Assembly (NCBI GenBank): GCA_016192035.1
Contig: JACPUW010000032.1
Coordinates: forward strand, 65,450 to 128,966
DNA length: 63,517 bases
Origin: Bacteroidota bacterium
GTDB taxonomy: Bacteria > Bacteroidota > Bacteroidia > CAILMK01 > JACPUW01
Direction: 5' to 3'
A program made the translations under genes and the position numbers. Under the pieces are notes generated by a model. That model made no database searches. It was not told the DNA's origin and saw nothing but the letters and a program-made list of their open reading frames with translations. Positions 1 through 9,122 of the stretch are shown here, one piece after another (the stretch's first letter is position 1; the number at the start of each line of letters is the position of its first letter).

Positions 1-1
1 C

Positions 2-1612
2 TTTAAGGACAGTAATGGTGATTTTCCGGCCAGCGGATATTTGGTAGTTGCTCAATTTGAACTTATTAGAAGGGAATTGGGAGTGTCGTCATATTCATCA
101 GGCAGCAACTCATCATCTAGCTACAGTTCATCATCTTCATCGGTGGATTATACCAAGATCCGCGAAAACCTGTCATATGTAAACTCAAAATTTGCCACCT
201 ATAACGAGTACGACACCAAGTTTGAATTCAATACCACAAACGGCGTGCTCACCCTTAGTGATGAATTTGGTTACATGAAAACCCATATTTCCGAACTGAC
301 CTTTTACGCCGATTACACAAACAACTGGATAGAAGTGGCCACGGAATCAGGTGAACAATGCATGATCTATTACTCTCCGTCTGGGTATAGACAGGGTTCG
401 CACTTCGACTCTTATACCATGGGCCTTAGGTACAATGACAAACTCATTAGCGATGCCAGCACCGTTATTTCCAAACTGAATGAAATCAAGGCCATGTATG
501 CCCCTGGCACTGCGGCATATATAGAAACCGGTATTAGCTATGTCAATGAGGTCTTTTCCATTTACAATGCCTACAATACCCGCTTTGCGGTGGACCAGTC
601 TCAAAAGCTTATGGCGGTTTCTGACCAATTTGGCAGCTTTAAGAGTCCCTCATACAACACGGAATACCGGGTTGATGTGCATTTTGGCGTCTATTGCAAG
701 TCGGGAAGTGCCTGTCTGTCTAAATATGATACCTACGGCAGCCGAGAAACAGGTTCAGATAGGACCGACTATACCATGGGCTTAAGGCACAATGACACAT
801 TAATTAACGAAGCCTATGTAGTGGCACGCATCCTTAACAACATTGCCCAGGCCATAACCTCTGGGTCTGGCAGTGGCAGCAGCTATTCAGGTTCTGTTGA
901 CATCAATGCCAAACTGAACTATATCAATGGCGAGTTTGCCAAGTACAATTCCTACAATGCGCGATGGAGCGTGAACACTTCGGCCAAAACCATCACCTGG
1001 ACCAATGATTTTGGGTCGCACACAGCTTATTTGGGCGATGTGGAAATCAAAGGACACTCCGATAAAAACTGGGTGGGCGTGTACTGCAACGGCGGATCGG
1101 AGTGCATACAGTATGTAAGCAGCTCATCATCATCCAATAGCACCTATACCGAATACACCATGGGATTTGCTGACGGAAGCAGCACGCCCGCCTCCATGGA
1201 CAGTGTAATAAGTGCATTTTCTGAAATCAAATCTGCCCTATTGGGCGGGAGTAGATCCAGCACAAGTGCCCCCATCACCATTGATCAGAAAATTAGCTAT
1301 ATCAACGGCATTTTTGCGTCCAGTTCTACCTATAAAAACGTTTGGACCGTAAACCAGGCTACCAAACAGCTCATAGGCAAAACGGCTAGCTGCGAAGTGA
1401 TTATCAACCTCAATGAACTTACCGATGTGACCTACCAAGAATCAGGAGGTAAAACAGGTATTAAATTCTATTCCAAATCAAAGGGAATCAGGGAGAAATG
1501 CAACAGTTATGACAACTATGTGGAGTATTCACATGAATACCTTTACACCGCTTCAGATGCCCGAAACGTGATTGGCGAAATACTGGCGATCAGGGACTTG
1601 GTTCTTCGGTAG
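2..1612 (+). CDS. Four-module repeat protein of unknown function (5' truncated)
   Basis: The reading frame is open to the left edge of the window, so the true start lies outside. The visible protein has four tandem modules of about 115 residues at nt 155-499, 518-865, 899-1246 and 1274-1609. Each starts with a helix-like segment of the form xISYVNxxFxxYNxY, continues with likely beta strands (xFxVNxxxxxITxxxxFG, then a GVYCxxGxxCI-like stretch), carries a YTMGL motif in modules 1-3, and ends in an amphipathic helix such as SVISAFSEIKSAL. Serine-rich linkers join modules 1, 3 and 4. Module 4 is the most divergent and has lost the YTMG motif. The residues before the first linker may be the closing helix of a further upstream module. 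A hairpin terminator follows. I do not recognise the family. The protein at 15654-16106 appears to be a single copy of the same module. Secretion cannot be judged without the N-terminus. Confidence 0.85.
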   Translation, partial: FKDSNGDFPASGYLVVAQFELIRRELGVSSYSSGSNSSSSYSSSSSSVDYTKIRENLSYVNSKFATYNEYDTKFEFNTTNGVLTLSDEFGYMKTHISELTFYADYTNNWIEVATESGEQCMIYYSPSGYRQGSHFDSYTMGLRYNDKLISDASTVISKLNEIKAMYAPGTAAYIETGISYVNEVFSIYNAYNTRFAVDQSQKLMAVSDQFGSFKSPSYNTEYRVDVHFGVYCKSGSACLSKYDTYGSRETGSDRTDYTMGLRHNDTLINEAYVVARILNNIAQAITSGSGSGSSYSGSVDINAKLNYINGEFAKYNSYNARWSVNTSAKTITWTNDFGSHTAYLGDVEIKGHSDKNWVGVYCNGGSECIQYVSSSSSSNSTYTEYTMGFADGSSTPASMDSVISAFSEIKSALLGGSRSSTSAPITIDQKISYINGIFASSSTYKNVWTVNQATKQLIGKTASCEVIINLNELTDVTYQESGGKTGIKFYSKSKGIREKCNSYDNYVEYSHEYLYTASDARNVIGEILAIRDLVLR

Positions 1613-1634
1613 CCCATTAAAAATCTTACCGGTG

Positions 1635-1654
1635 AGGGCCCTTTGGGCCCTTTT
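1635..1654 (+). terminator. Intrinsic terminator after the repeat protein
   Basis: A perfect 7-bp stem AGGGCCC / GGGCCCT with a TTT loop runs into a short T tract 23 nt after the stop codon of the repeat protein. It separates that gene from the gatC promoter just downstream. Confidence 0.75.
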
Positions 1655-1685
1655 CCGTTTATGGCAACACGCGTGGATAAGTGGC

Positions 1686-1693
1686 TACTTTTG
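1686..1693 (+). promoter_or_regulatory. Bacteroidota -7 element upstream of gatC
   Basis: TACTTTTG is an exact match to TAnnTTTG and ends 23 nt before the chosen gatC ATG. It lies inside the longest possible gatC reading frame, so the GTG at 1681 cannot be the start if this promoter is used. No convincing TTG -33 element was seen at the usual distance. Confidence 0.6.
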
Positions 1694-1716
1694 CCTCGTT
1701 CACCCTTTATATGATC

Positions 1717-2010
1717 ATGGTAGTTAACGAAGAATTGGTTGACAAACTGGCCCATTTGGCTAAACTGGAATTTACCCCAGAACAAAAAGCCGACATGATG
1801 GCCGATTTCCAAAAGATCTTGGACTTTGTAGGCAAATTGGAAGAACTGGATGTGGAAGGCGTGGAACCACTCATCCACTTAACCTCACATAGCGCAAGTC
1901 TGCGCCCCGATGTGCCGCATGTCACCATTACCCATGAAGAGGCCCTAAAGAACTCGCCCCTGGCCGATTCAGATTACTTTAAGGTTCCCAAGGTATTGGC
2001 CAAACACTGA
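1717..2010 (+). CDS. gatC: Asp-tRNA(Asn)/Glu-tRNA(Gln) amidotransferase subunit C
   Basis: A 97-residue protein with the GatC pattern: [18 protein letters not shown] at the N-terminus, a central [16 protein letters not shown] helix, and a C-terminal [18 protein letters not shown] segment. GatC stabilises the GatA/GatB complex that converts misacylated Glu-tRNA(Gln) and Asp-tRNA(Asn) to the correct amidated forms in the cytoplasm. The ATG at 1717 gives the usual family N-terminus; 1711 is a possible in-frame alternative. The frame opens further upstream, but a promoter element sits there. gatA and gatB are not adjacent. The next gene starts 4 nt after the stop, so the two are probably co-transcribed. 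Confidence 0.93.
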   Translation: MVVNEELVDKLAHLAKLEFTPEQKADMMADFQKILDFVGKLEELDVEGVEPLIHLTSHSASLRPDVPHVTITHEEALKNSPLADSDYFKVPKVLAKH

Positions 2011-2014
2011 GGGT

Positions 2015-2698
2015 ATGGAAACCTTAATTGTGACGGAAAACCTTTGTAAAACTTATCTTATAGGCGGCCAGCAACTTATGGCCATCAAGAATATCAATCT
2101 TGCCATTTCTGCCAATGAGTATGTGGCGCTCACGGGCCCTTCGGGATCGGGCAAATCCACCCTTATGAACCTCCTGGGCGCACTGGATAGTCCATCATCA
2201 GGCACCTATTGGCTTAACGGCAAAGATGTAAGTAGCCTCCAAGACCCGGAATTGGCGGCGGTACGCAACAAGCAGATAGGTTTTGTCTTTCAAACTTTCA
2301 ACCTAATCCCACGTTTCACCGCTTTGGAAAACGTAGCCTTGCCGCTGTTATACGCCAACATGGGCCCTGAAGATCGGATCCGAATGGCCACGGAAAAACT
2401 TTGTGAAGTAGGCCTTTCCAAGAGGCTACACCACAAGCCCAACGAACTGTCGGGCGGACAGCGCCAGCGGGTGGCCATAGCGCGCGCCCTGGTGAACAAT
2501 CCGACAATACTCTTAGCCGATGAGCCTACCGGCAACCTAGATAGCAAAACATCGGATGATATAATGGATTTGTTTGAAAACCTGCACCATGCGGGCAATA
2601 CCATAGTGGTAGTAACCCATGAAGCTGACATAGCCCAGCGCGCCCTGCGGGTGGTAAGGCTCACCGATGGCCAAATAGAAAGCGATATAATAAATTGA
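2015..2698 (+). CDS. LolD/MacB-family ABC transporter ATP-binding protein
   Basis: A 227-residue cytoplasmic ATPase. Walker [10 protein letters not shown] is at residues 41-49, the Q-loop lies in [10 protein letters not shown], the signature LSGGQ is at 145-149, and Walker B ends in D169-E170 within [11 protein letters not shown], followed by the H-loop in VVVTHE. The subfamily powers mechanotransmission transporters such as LolCDE, MacB and FtsEX. No permease is adjacent, so the partner is unknown and lolD is only one option. It sits between gatC (4-nt gap) and the cobalamin adenosyltransferase (1-nt gap), which suggests one transcript of functionally unrelated genes. Confidence 0.92.
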   Translation: METLIVTENLCKTYLIGGQQLMAIKNINLAISANEYVALTGPSGSGKSTLMNLLGALDSPSSGTYWLNGKDVSSLQDPELAAVRNKQIGFVFQTFNLIPRFTALENVALPLLYANMGPEDRIRMATEKLCEVGLSKRLHHKPNELSGGQRQRVAIARALVNNPTILLADEPTGNLDSKTSDDIMDLFENLHHAGNTIVVVTHEADIAQRALRVVRLTDGQIESDIIN

Positions 2699-2699
2699 T

Positions 2700-3245
2700 A
2701 TGAAAGTATATACAAAAACAGGCGACAATGGGGAAACATCTCTTCTGGGAGGGAACCGCGTGCCCAAAAACCACCTAAGGATAGAGGCCTATGGCACGGT
2801 GGACGAGCTCAATGCCTTTGTGGGCTTGCTGCGCGACCACACCGCCCATCCCGCCTCCCGCGAACATCTTTACCAGATACAAAACATCCTGTTTGTGATA
2901 GGTAGTAACCTGGCATCGGAGCCAGGAACGCACATGATGTTGCCGCTCCTGGACCAAGGGGAAATTGAATCCTTGGAACAGGCCATTGATGAGATGGAAA
3001 CCCACTTGGAACCCCTCAAGAATTTTATCCTTCCCGGTGGCCATCAGGCCATATCACATGCCCACCTGGCCCGGTGCGTATGCAGGCGGGCCGAGCGCAT
3101 ATGCGTGGCGCTCAACGGAGATTCACCTGTTGACCCCAAGATCATCCGCTTCCTTAACCGCCTTAGTGATTATTTCTTTGTGCTGGGGCGGTTTTTGGCT
3201 AAGGAGTTAGGCGTTCAAGAAAACATCTGGCGGGGCAGGCACTAA
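2700..3245 (+). CDS. PduO-type ATP:cob(I)alamin adenosyltransferase
   Basis: A 181-residue enzyme that transfers the adenosyl group of ATP to cob(I)alamin, giving coenzyme B12. The N-terminal ATP-binding segment VYTKTGDNGETSLLGG, the trimer-core motif GTVDELNAFVGL, and the CRRAERICVALN helix with its conserved arginines are all present, and the length is normal for the family. It starts 1 nt after the ATPase gene. No other cobalamin synthesis gene is nearby, so it may serve salvage of imported cobamide for B12-dependent enzymes encoded elsewhere. A hairpin terminator follows. Confidence 0.95.
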   Translation: MKVYTKTGDNGETSLLGGNRVPKNHLRIEAYGTVDELNAFVGLLRDHTAHPASREHLYQIQNILFVIGSNLASEPGTHMMLPLLDQGEIESLEQAIDEMETHLEPLKNFILPGGHQAISHAHLARCVCRRAERICVALNGDSPVDPKIIRFLNRLSDYFFVLGRFLAKELGVQENIWRGRH

Positions 3246-3276
3246 ATTCACACTTCATAGGCTACCGTTCTTCTCT

Positions 3277-3299
3277 AGGGCTTGTGCCCTGGGCTTTTT
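3277..3299 (+). terminator. Intrinsic terminator after the adenosyltransferase
   Basis: Stem AGGGC / GCCCT with a TTGT loop, then GGGC and a run of five T. It closes the gatC-ATPase-adenosyltransferase transcript and lies just before the next gene. Confidence 0.55.
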
Positions 3300-3315
3300 G
3301 CTATCTTGCAGGCTA

Positions 3316-4968
3316 ATGGCATCCTCCACCCCCAAGGCACTCTTGTTCCTGCTGCCCTTTATCTGCCAAGCAGCACATGGCCAGGGCCTGTATGCCTTTG
3401 ACCATCCTTTTGAGGGAGCGGCGCAACGTATTTTCAAGGTAGAGGGCAATAAAATATGGCTCACCGGAGGCTGGCAAAGCGAAAAACGGGGTGATTTTGT
3501 GGGCATGACGGTAGCTACCATCTGGGGAGACAGCCTGCACCTCCAGCCCATCCATGTGCTGCACGGCGAAGAAGCCTATTTGATGCACTTTATAAAAAAA
3601 CCCAAATCGGTGATTTATATCGGACTACGATACGAATTGGGCTGCCGGTTCCTAGCAGAAGGCAATTTTATTTACAACTTTAACGAACATTTTCAGCCGT
3701 ACGGCAAGCCTGTAAGGATCAATTACTTCTTTAAAAATATAAAGGAACCCCTGAGCGAGGCGGTGTTCATAGATGACAATACTATGGCCTTTACCCAAGG
3801 CCACCTCTTGGTAAGCTATCATGTAAACCAACGCAAATCTGTGGCGTTCAATGATTCGCTAAAGAGCTTTTCCAATCTTATTCCCCTATCTGGGGGCCTA
3901 TTCGTATGTATTGAAGGGAGCAAGTTTCATATTATGGATCGCACGTGCAAGGTGGTATCAAGCAGCTATATGGGTTTGGTTCCCAAGCAAATAATGCCCA
4001 TTAAAGGGAGTCCTACGGGCTACCTGGCCCTTGCCAGTCGTAGGCTCGATGTGCTAAACGCCAGTGGGCAATCGGTATATGAACACAATTGGCAATCAGT
4101 AAGCCCGGTTTTTGACAGTCTCGACCGCATGTTTTACAATGGGGATTCCTTGTTTATCCTGGGCATGAAGGACCAACAATGGGTGTTGGCCAAGCTCAAC
4201 CACAACTTTGATTTTCTGGATACCCTTACCCTTCCTACCCAGGGCCTTTATCCCTTGGACATAGCACTTGACGGCCCCTGGGTGTATGCCGTGTTGGCCC
4301 CCGCAACTGGCCACGACCAAAGAATGGGATATTTGGGCCGCTTCCACCGAAATAAACCCATGATTCCCCCAACAGCTTATCCATCAATTACCCAAGTACA
4401 GGTAGATTCCCTTCACGGCAGGCAAGCCGGCTTAAGCCTTCACCCTATTTTTTATACTTCATTTACCCTTACCAATACTGATACCTTAGCCCTAAGGCAC
4501 ATAAGCATTTTATGGCGCAGTAGCACCGATTCTACCTGTCTTGGCCAAGAAAAAAGCCGATCATATACCCTACACCTGCTGCCCAACCAGGATACCACCC
4601 TGTATCTGGATCTAGTGGATTCCTTCCTTACCCCAAACACCCTGTATGAGCTCTGCATCACTGCAAGTTCTCCAAATGGAAAACTGGGGCTTGGAGCCCA
4701 ATCAAACGCCTGTGCCACTGTACTATTGCCCCCATTAGGTTTGGCAGAACCACCCACCCACTGGCAACCTCCTACCGCACTGAGGCAAGGGGATGCCCTG
4801 TCATTGCCAGACCAAGTAGCCTATCAGTGGCATTCGCTCACAGGTAAGTTGATGTACCAAGGCAAGGGCGGGTTCCTACACATTCCCCATCAATTGCCAA
4901 AAGGAGTGTACCTACTTGTTGTACTTATCGATAACAAACCTACCCCCTACCGGGTCCTGGTTTTTTAA
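3316..4968 (+). CDS. Secreted protein with a degenerate T9SS-like C-terminal tail
   Basis: A 550-residue protein from the ATG at 3316. A Sec signal peptide is visible (ALLFLLPFICQAAHGQG, cleavage probably after AHG). The middle consists of beta-rich segments with no recognised motif. The last ~75 residues resemble a type A T9SS sorting domain in layout: YQWHSLTGKLMYQGKG, then LPKGVYLLVVLIDNKP and a short final strand, but the usual YPNP opening is missing. The in-frame TTG at 3298 would add six residues before the signal peptide and overlap the terminator, so I reject it. Exported cargo is likely; the function is unknown. Confidence 0.8.
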   Translation: MASSTPKALLFLLPFICQAAHGQGLYAFDHPFEGAAQRIFKVEGNKIWLTGGWQSEKRGDFVGMTVATIWGDSLHLQPIHVLHGEEAYLMHFIKKPKSVIYIGLRYELGCRFLAEGNFIYNFNEHFQPYGKPVRINYFFKNIKEPLSEAVFIDDNTMAFTQGHLLVSYHVNQRKSVAFNDSLKSFSNLIPLSGGLFVCIEGSKFHIMDRTCKVVSSSYMGLVPKQIMPIKGSPTGYLALASRRLDVLNASGQSVYEHNWQSVSPVFDSLDRMFYNGDSLFILGMKDQQWVLAKLNHNFDFLDTLTLPTQGLYPLDIALDGPWVYAVLAPATGHDQRMGYLGRFHRNKPMIPPTAYPSITQVQVDSLHGRQAGLSLHPIFYTSFTLTNTDTLALRHISILWRSSTDSTCLGQEKSRSYTLHLLPNQDTTLYLDLVDSFLTPNTLYELCITASSPNGKLGLGAQSNACATVLLPPLGLAEPPTHWQPPTALRQGDALSLPDQVAYQWHSLTGKLMYQGKGGFLHIPHQLPKGVYLLVVLIDNKPTPYRVLVF

Positions 4969-4986
4969 CGCACTTTATTACCACCC

Positions 4987-5778
4987 ATGAGCAGCTATTT
5001 CCTGCGCCCATTCTTTCTTAGTGCCGTGAAAACAAAAACGCTATCCTTGGCCCTCCTGGCTATGGCCCTGTTTATGCCCTACCTTTCACAGGCCCAGGGC
5101 AAGGTGCATATCTCTGGCTATGTGTATGAAAAATCGGGAGATACCATTCGTCCGGTGGCCAACATCAACATCATCAATTTGCGGAATTTCTCGGGCACGG
5201 TGAGCAGTCCAAGCGGCTTTTTTGACCTGGCCATTAGGCAGGGCGATACCGTTCTGTTTACTTCCATCGCCCATAAAACCGATACATTCATTGCCCTGCC
5301 CAGCGAAAACCGGAGCAAACTCATCCTCACCGTGGTGCTTAAGCAGCAATACCACGAACTACATCCCGTGGATGTATATGGAAAAGATTTTGAAGGATTT
5401 AAGCACGATTTTGTATTCCTCGATGTCGAAGATACCGTGGTCATAAGGCTGGCGCCGCAGTGGAAGTTTCAGCCCATGAAACAGGGCTTCGGGGTAACCA
5501 TCAATGGGCCCCTTACCGCCCTATGGAACGTGCTGAGCAAACAGGGCCGCGAGTTGGGCAAACTGGCCGTGCTTTTGGCCGAAGACGAAGAGAACCGCTA
5601 CCTGGATTCCGTATATAAGCGCCCGGTGGTGCTCCACTTCTTGGAACTGGATGAGAAGGAAATCGAAGACCTGGTCAAGTTTTGCAACTTTTCCAAATCA
5701 TACGTGGCCAAAAGCACCGACTATGAGCTGCTCCTTGCCCTGGAGCGCTGCTATGAGGCCTATAAGGAGGGGAGGTAG
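4987..5778 (+). CDS. Secreted protein with carboxypeptidase-regulatory-like domain
   Basis: A 263-residue protein with a hydrophobic signal segment ending near LSQAQG. Residues ~38-125 form a carboxypeptidase-D regulatory-like beta sandwich: ISGYVYEKSGDTIRPVANINI, then TVSSPSGFFDLAIRQGDTVLFTSIAHK and a closing strand ending near VDVYG. In Bacteroidota this domain is common at the N-terminus of TonB-dependent receptors, but here it stands without a plug or barrel. The remaining ~135 residues are charged and partly helical and I do not recognise them. It starts 18 nt after the previous gene. No sorting tail is present, so it may remain in the periplasm or at the outer membrane. Confidence 0.82.
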   Translation: MSSYFLRPFFLSAVKTKTLSLALLAMALFMPYLSQAQGKVHISGYVYEKSGDTIRPVANINIINLRNFSGTVSSPSGFFDLAIRQGDTVLFTSIAHKTDTFIALPSENRSKLILTVVLKQQYHELHPVDVYGKDFEGFKHDFVFLDVEDTVVIRLAPQWKFQPMKQGFGVTINGPLTALWNVLSKQGRELGKLAVLLAEDEENRYLDSVYKRPVVLHFLELDEKEIEDLVKFCNFSKSYVAKSTDYELLLALERCYEAYKEGR

Positions 5779-5859
5779 TCTTTACCCTATCTCAATTCTC
5801 CAGTGCGCACACAGCCACTTGCCGCTACGGGCTAGATATTCGTACAATTACACACGCCA

Positions 5860-6147
5860 ATGTACGGATTACACAGAGGATTAAGCCTTTCATATCCTCC
5901 CAAAGCCCTAGGTGGCTTAAAGGTTTCTCACCCATTTCCCTTTACCGTATCCTGGACCAATGAATCGGGCTGGGACAAGCTGCACTATGAAGTGGAGCTC
6001 TACAATGCCCTGGGCCAGGTAGTGGCGCATATACAGGCCGGTGACCAGCACCAGGTGGACATACCGCTAAACCGCAAGGGCATATTCCTGGGCCGGGTGA
6101 AGGCCCAGGGCCAGGTCATTGGCAGTTTTACGCACATAAGTGAATAA
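5860..6147 (+). pseudogene. Orphan T9SS sorting-tail-like fragment without cargo
   Basis: The reading frame opens at 5836 and gives about 95 residues from the ATG at 5860. Nearly all of it matches the layout of a type A T9SS C-terminal domain: PFTVSWTNES, YEVELYNALGQVVAHI, a central spacer, QVDIPLNRKGIFLGRVKAQ and a closing strand. There is no signal peptide and no cargo, and an in-frame TAG stands at 5833. A sorting tail cannot act without an exported protein in front of it, so this looks like the remnant of a lost gene or an inserted cassette. It overlaps the GTG start of the next gene by 8 nt. Alternatively it could be translated as a small cytoplasmic protein. Confidence 0.5.
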
Positions 6148-9106
6148 GCTGCTCGCCTTTTTTGGGTTGGGGCTTGGCCTGGCCGGGCCGCTTCTTGGCC
6201 AGGGCAGCCTCAATTTTCAGTTCAACCAGTGGCCATTGGGTTGCCATGCCCTGGATTTCAACCATTATCCGCCAATTTTCAAGGCGATGATCGACACACT
6301 TTGGCTGGAGGAACCAGATACCTACCTAATAGAGTACAACTGCTTTAGATCGCACCGAACCAGTGTAATTGGCGACAGCGCGGGCCGCGCCCTTGGCTAT
6401 TATGACAGTCGCTCATCGACCATAGAGAGTGCTGACAAACAAACCGAAACCATTATCCCCGATTTTCGGCAGCTAGACCATTTCCTGCTCAAGGGCGTGG
6501 ATGGCGGGCGCCTGTATTTTATGGGCTACGACGATACCAGTGCGGCCTCGCTCTATATATACCGCTACCGCCAGGCCGCCGACCGCACCATGCACTCCCT
6601 GACCCTGGACACCGTCCTGAACTACCCGGACTTTTTCGAGCGCTCGCTTTATAGCAATTACTGGAATTTCAGGGACCAGTTGTACTACGGGCAAGATACC
6701 ATATACTGCCTTTTGGCCCACGACTCCACCACCGCCGTGGTGCCCAGCCCTAAGCTGCGCGCCCGGCTCTACCGGTTTAGTGAAAAAGGCCTGTGGGAAC
6801 CGCCCCTTTGGTTAGACCTGCCCCTCCCCCCCACCCCCAAGCCCTATGCCGATTGGGCGGCCCATGTGGTGTCACTGGGCCCTGTTGACAGCCGCCGCTT
6901 CCTGGTCAGGCTGCTGTATTACCCCAAAGGGGCCCAAAGCTATAAGGAGCACAGGGGCTACCTGCTGCTGGTGCGGCTAAGCCCCCGGGGCCATACCGTT
7001 CAATCCATCAGGGTGGTTGACAGTACCGCCACCAATCATTTGGGTGTTGGAACACTTTCTGGGCTCCCAATTAATGACTACGATAAAAGTTTTGTCAACA
7101 ACCACTACGCCCCCTCCCCTAGCGGGCGCTATGTCTATATACTCCACCACCTGCGCACCGGTATCAAGAAATATGACCCACATGGCCATCCGGAGTACCG
7201 TCAGCACACCGAGCTTGTCCAAATCGATACCCGCACGGGCATGGCTACCCAATTGATCCCCAATCCAGGCGATACCTTTATTTTTGGCCTACTGTGCCTT
7301 TCCCTGGCGCCCAACGGGCAGGTGTACCTGAGTGCCGGACAGCAGACCGCCGGGGGCAACAAACGCGCGTACTTTGGCGCGGTAAGCTACCCCGACAAGG
7401 GCCCCGACTCCAGTCGGCTTACCCTTTTAAGGAGGTATATGTATTTAGAGCACAGTCCGATTGGATTTAGATGGAAACAATATAACCTTGAATTTTACTA
7501 CCTGGCCAACAGTGCCCATATGCGCTTCGGCCTGTCATGGGCCTGTGGCGCGGGCGGCATAAAAGCGCGAGCACTCGACACGGGCAGCGGCCCATTTACC
7601 GCCTGGCGCTGGTACCTGGTGCCCTCCGGCGATTCCACCGTCATCGATTCGGCCACCGGCTCCACGGCCACTTTCCTCCCGCCGCGCTCTGGCGAGTACG
7701 TAGTGAGGGCCCTGGCCACCACCCCCACCGGCTACCGCAACTGGCGCCTGGACTACACCAGCTATTTCAAGCCCCCTTCCGCCCGCATCATACCCCCCGC
7801 CGCCAATGGCTGCCAGTGGGTGCCCGCCCATTTTGACCTGGAATGGCACTCGGACACCATACTGAAAGGCTCCGCCTGGTGGCACTGGGAGTTCTACCTA
7901 GGTGACAGCCTGGCCCTTGCCGCATCAGGCCAAAGGCCCAGCGTGGTTTTTCATCGCCCGGGCAGCTACCGCGTCAGGCTGGTCCACTCCAATGGCTACT
8001 GCACCGATACCGCAGTGCTCGACCGGCCATTTGTGGTGCTGCCCGCCCGCCAGGCCGGGTTCACCCTTTCCGACACCTTTGCCTGTACCCCCGCACAGGT
8101 GGGCATCCGCGCCTCCATTGCTTTTCCCGTCGATAGCCTGTCATACCTGTGGAGCGATGGGGCTTACTACCCCGGGCCTAACCTGGAGCGAACCTTCCAA
8201 AACCCTGGCCATTACTGGATTGCCCAGCGCCTATACTTCTCCAATGGCTGCGTGGTTACCGATACTGCCCAACTGCACCTGGCTCCAGGGGCCCCCTCGG
8301 TGGGCCCCACGCTATCCTACGCCACCCACCTGGGGGCCGACAGCCTGCTGGTACCGCTCCCGCCCAACACCTGGGCCGCCAGCCGGGAGTTGAAATGGCG
8401 CAATCCCCTGGGCGATACGGGCACGGCCGGGCCAATGCCAGGCCAAGCACAAGTATCCCTGCCTACCCCCAACCAACCGGGACCATATGCCTTTAGACTC
8501 AGGGGCAGGGATAGTTGCGGCACGTATTCCCCCTGGGGCGCTCAGGTTTCCACCATGTGGCTCCAGTCACAAAACTTGGACAACGAGTCCATCTTGCTCC
8601 GATGGACCCCGCCGGCGGTGGGCAAGGGTTGTTTTACCGGCCCATTTGAGGTGGCCACGGCTACCCCCCTGGGCCCTTGGACACGTACGGGCAGCCATAC
8701 CGATACCACCGCCAAAATCCCCCTGTCACTGGCCGAAGGGACCTATGGGCGCTGGGCCATCTCGGCACCGCTCACCTGTACGGGAACGGAGGTTGACCTG
8801 TGGTCAAACCAAACCTGGGGCCAGGCCCTTACCACGATTTTTATTCCTAACGCCTTTTCCCCAAACGGCGACGGCACCAATGACCTGTTCTTCGCACAGG
8901 GGTTTGGCATAGACTCCATGACCCTCGAAATCTTCTCCCGCTGGGGACAGGCCCTTTGGCTGGGCATGGGCATGGACGCACGGTGGGACGGCACCGATTT
9001 CCAGGGCCTACCCGCCCCCATGGGCGAATATTTCTTCGTGATGCGCTATACCACCCATACCGGTATGGCCAACAACCTGGCCGGCACCCTTACCCTCCTG
9101 CGCTAG
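6140..9106 (+). CDS. Large secreted PKD-containing protein with T9SS type B (gliding-associated) C-terminal domain
   Basis: A 988-residue protein using a GTG start at 6140; the signal peptide LLAFFGLGLGLAGPLLGQG follows directly, which supports that start. Residues ~20-470 are a beta-rich region that may form a propeller-like fold. Residues ~550-720 hold PKD-like sandwiches (WHWEFYLGDSLALAASGQRP; PGHYWIAQRLYF). The C-terminus from about residue 899 is the gliding-motility-associated domain: IFIPNAFSPNGDGTNDLFF, IFSRWGQALW, ARWDGTDFQG. This directs outer-membrane crossing through the T9SS and is usually linked to a PorP/SprF-type partner, which is not adjacent. The gene is markedly G+C-rich in its second half. 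Confidence 0.9.
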   Translation: MNKLLAFFGLGLGLAGPLLGQGSLNFQFNQWPLGCHALDFNHYPPIFKAMIDTLWLEEPDTYLIEYNCFRSHRTSVIGDSAGRALGYYDSRSSTIESADKQTETIIPDFRQLDHFLLKGVDGGRLYFMGYDDTSAASLYIYRYRQAADRTMHSLTLDTVLNYPDFFERSLYSNYWNFRDQLYYGQDTIYCLLAHDSTTAVVPSPKLRARLYRFSEKGLWEPPLWLDLPLPPTPKPYADWAAHVVSLGPVDSRRFLVRLLYYPKGAQSYKEHRGYLLLVRLSPRGHTVQSIRVVDSTATNHLGVGTLSGLPINDYDKSFVNNHYAPSPSGRYVYILHHLRTGIKKYDPHGHPEYRQHTELVQIDTRTGMATQLIPNPGDTFIFGLLCLSLAPNGQVYLSAGQQTAGGNKRAYFGAVSYPDKGPDSSRLTLLRRYMYLEHSPIGFRWKQYNLEFYYLANSAHMRFGLSWACGAGGIKARALDTGSGPFTAWRWYLVPSGDSTVIDSATGSTATFLPPRSGEYVVRALATTPTGYRNWRLDYTSYFKPPSARIIPPAANGCQWVPAHFDLEWHSDTILKGSAWWHWEFYLGDSLALAASGQRPSVVFHRPGSYRVRLVHSNGYCTDTAVLDRPFVVLPARQAGFTLSDTFACTPAQVGIRASIAFPVDSLSYLWSDGAYYPGPNLERTFQNPGHYWIAQRLYFSNGCVVTDTAQLHLAPGAPSVGPTLSYATHLGADSLLVPLPPNTWAASRELKWRNPLGDTGTAGPMPGQAQVSLPTPNQPGPYAFRLRGRDSCGTYSPWGAQVSTMWLQSQNLDNESILLRWTPPAVGKGCFTGPFEVATATPLGPWTRTGSHTDTTAKIPLSLAEGTYGRWAISAPLTCTGTEVDLWSNQTWGQALTTIFIPNAFSPNGDGTNDLFFAQGFGIDSMTLEIFSRWGQALWLGMGMDARWDGTDFQGLPAPMGEYFFVMRYTTHTGMANNLAGTLTLLR

Positions 9107-9122
9107 CCTTCCTTGGGCACTT

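Noticed and set aside
2015-2698. Firm assignment as LolD
   Set aside because: All ATPase motifs fit the LolD/MacB family, but without adjacent permeases the subfamily cannot be fixed, so no gene symbol is given.
7535-7885. Long minus-strand frames within the 988-residue T9SS gene
   Set aside because: They are shadows caused by the high G+C of this gene. The plus-strand frame has signal peptide, PKD domain and sorting domain.
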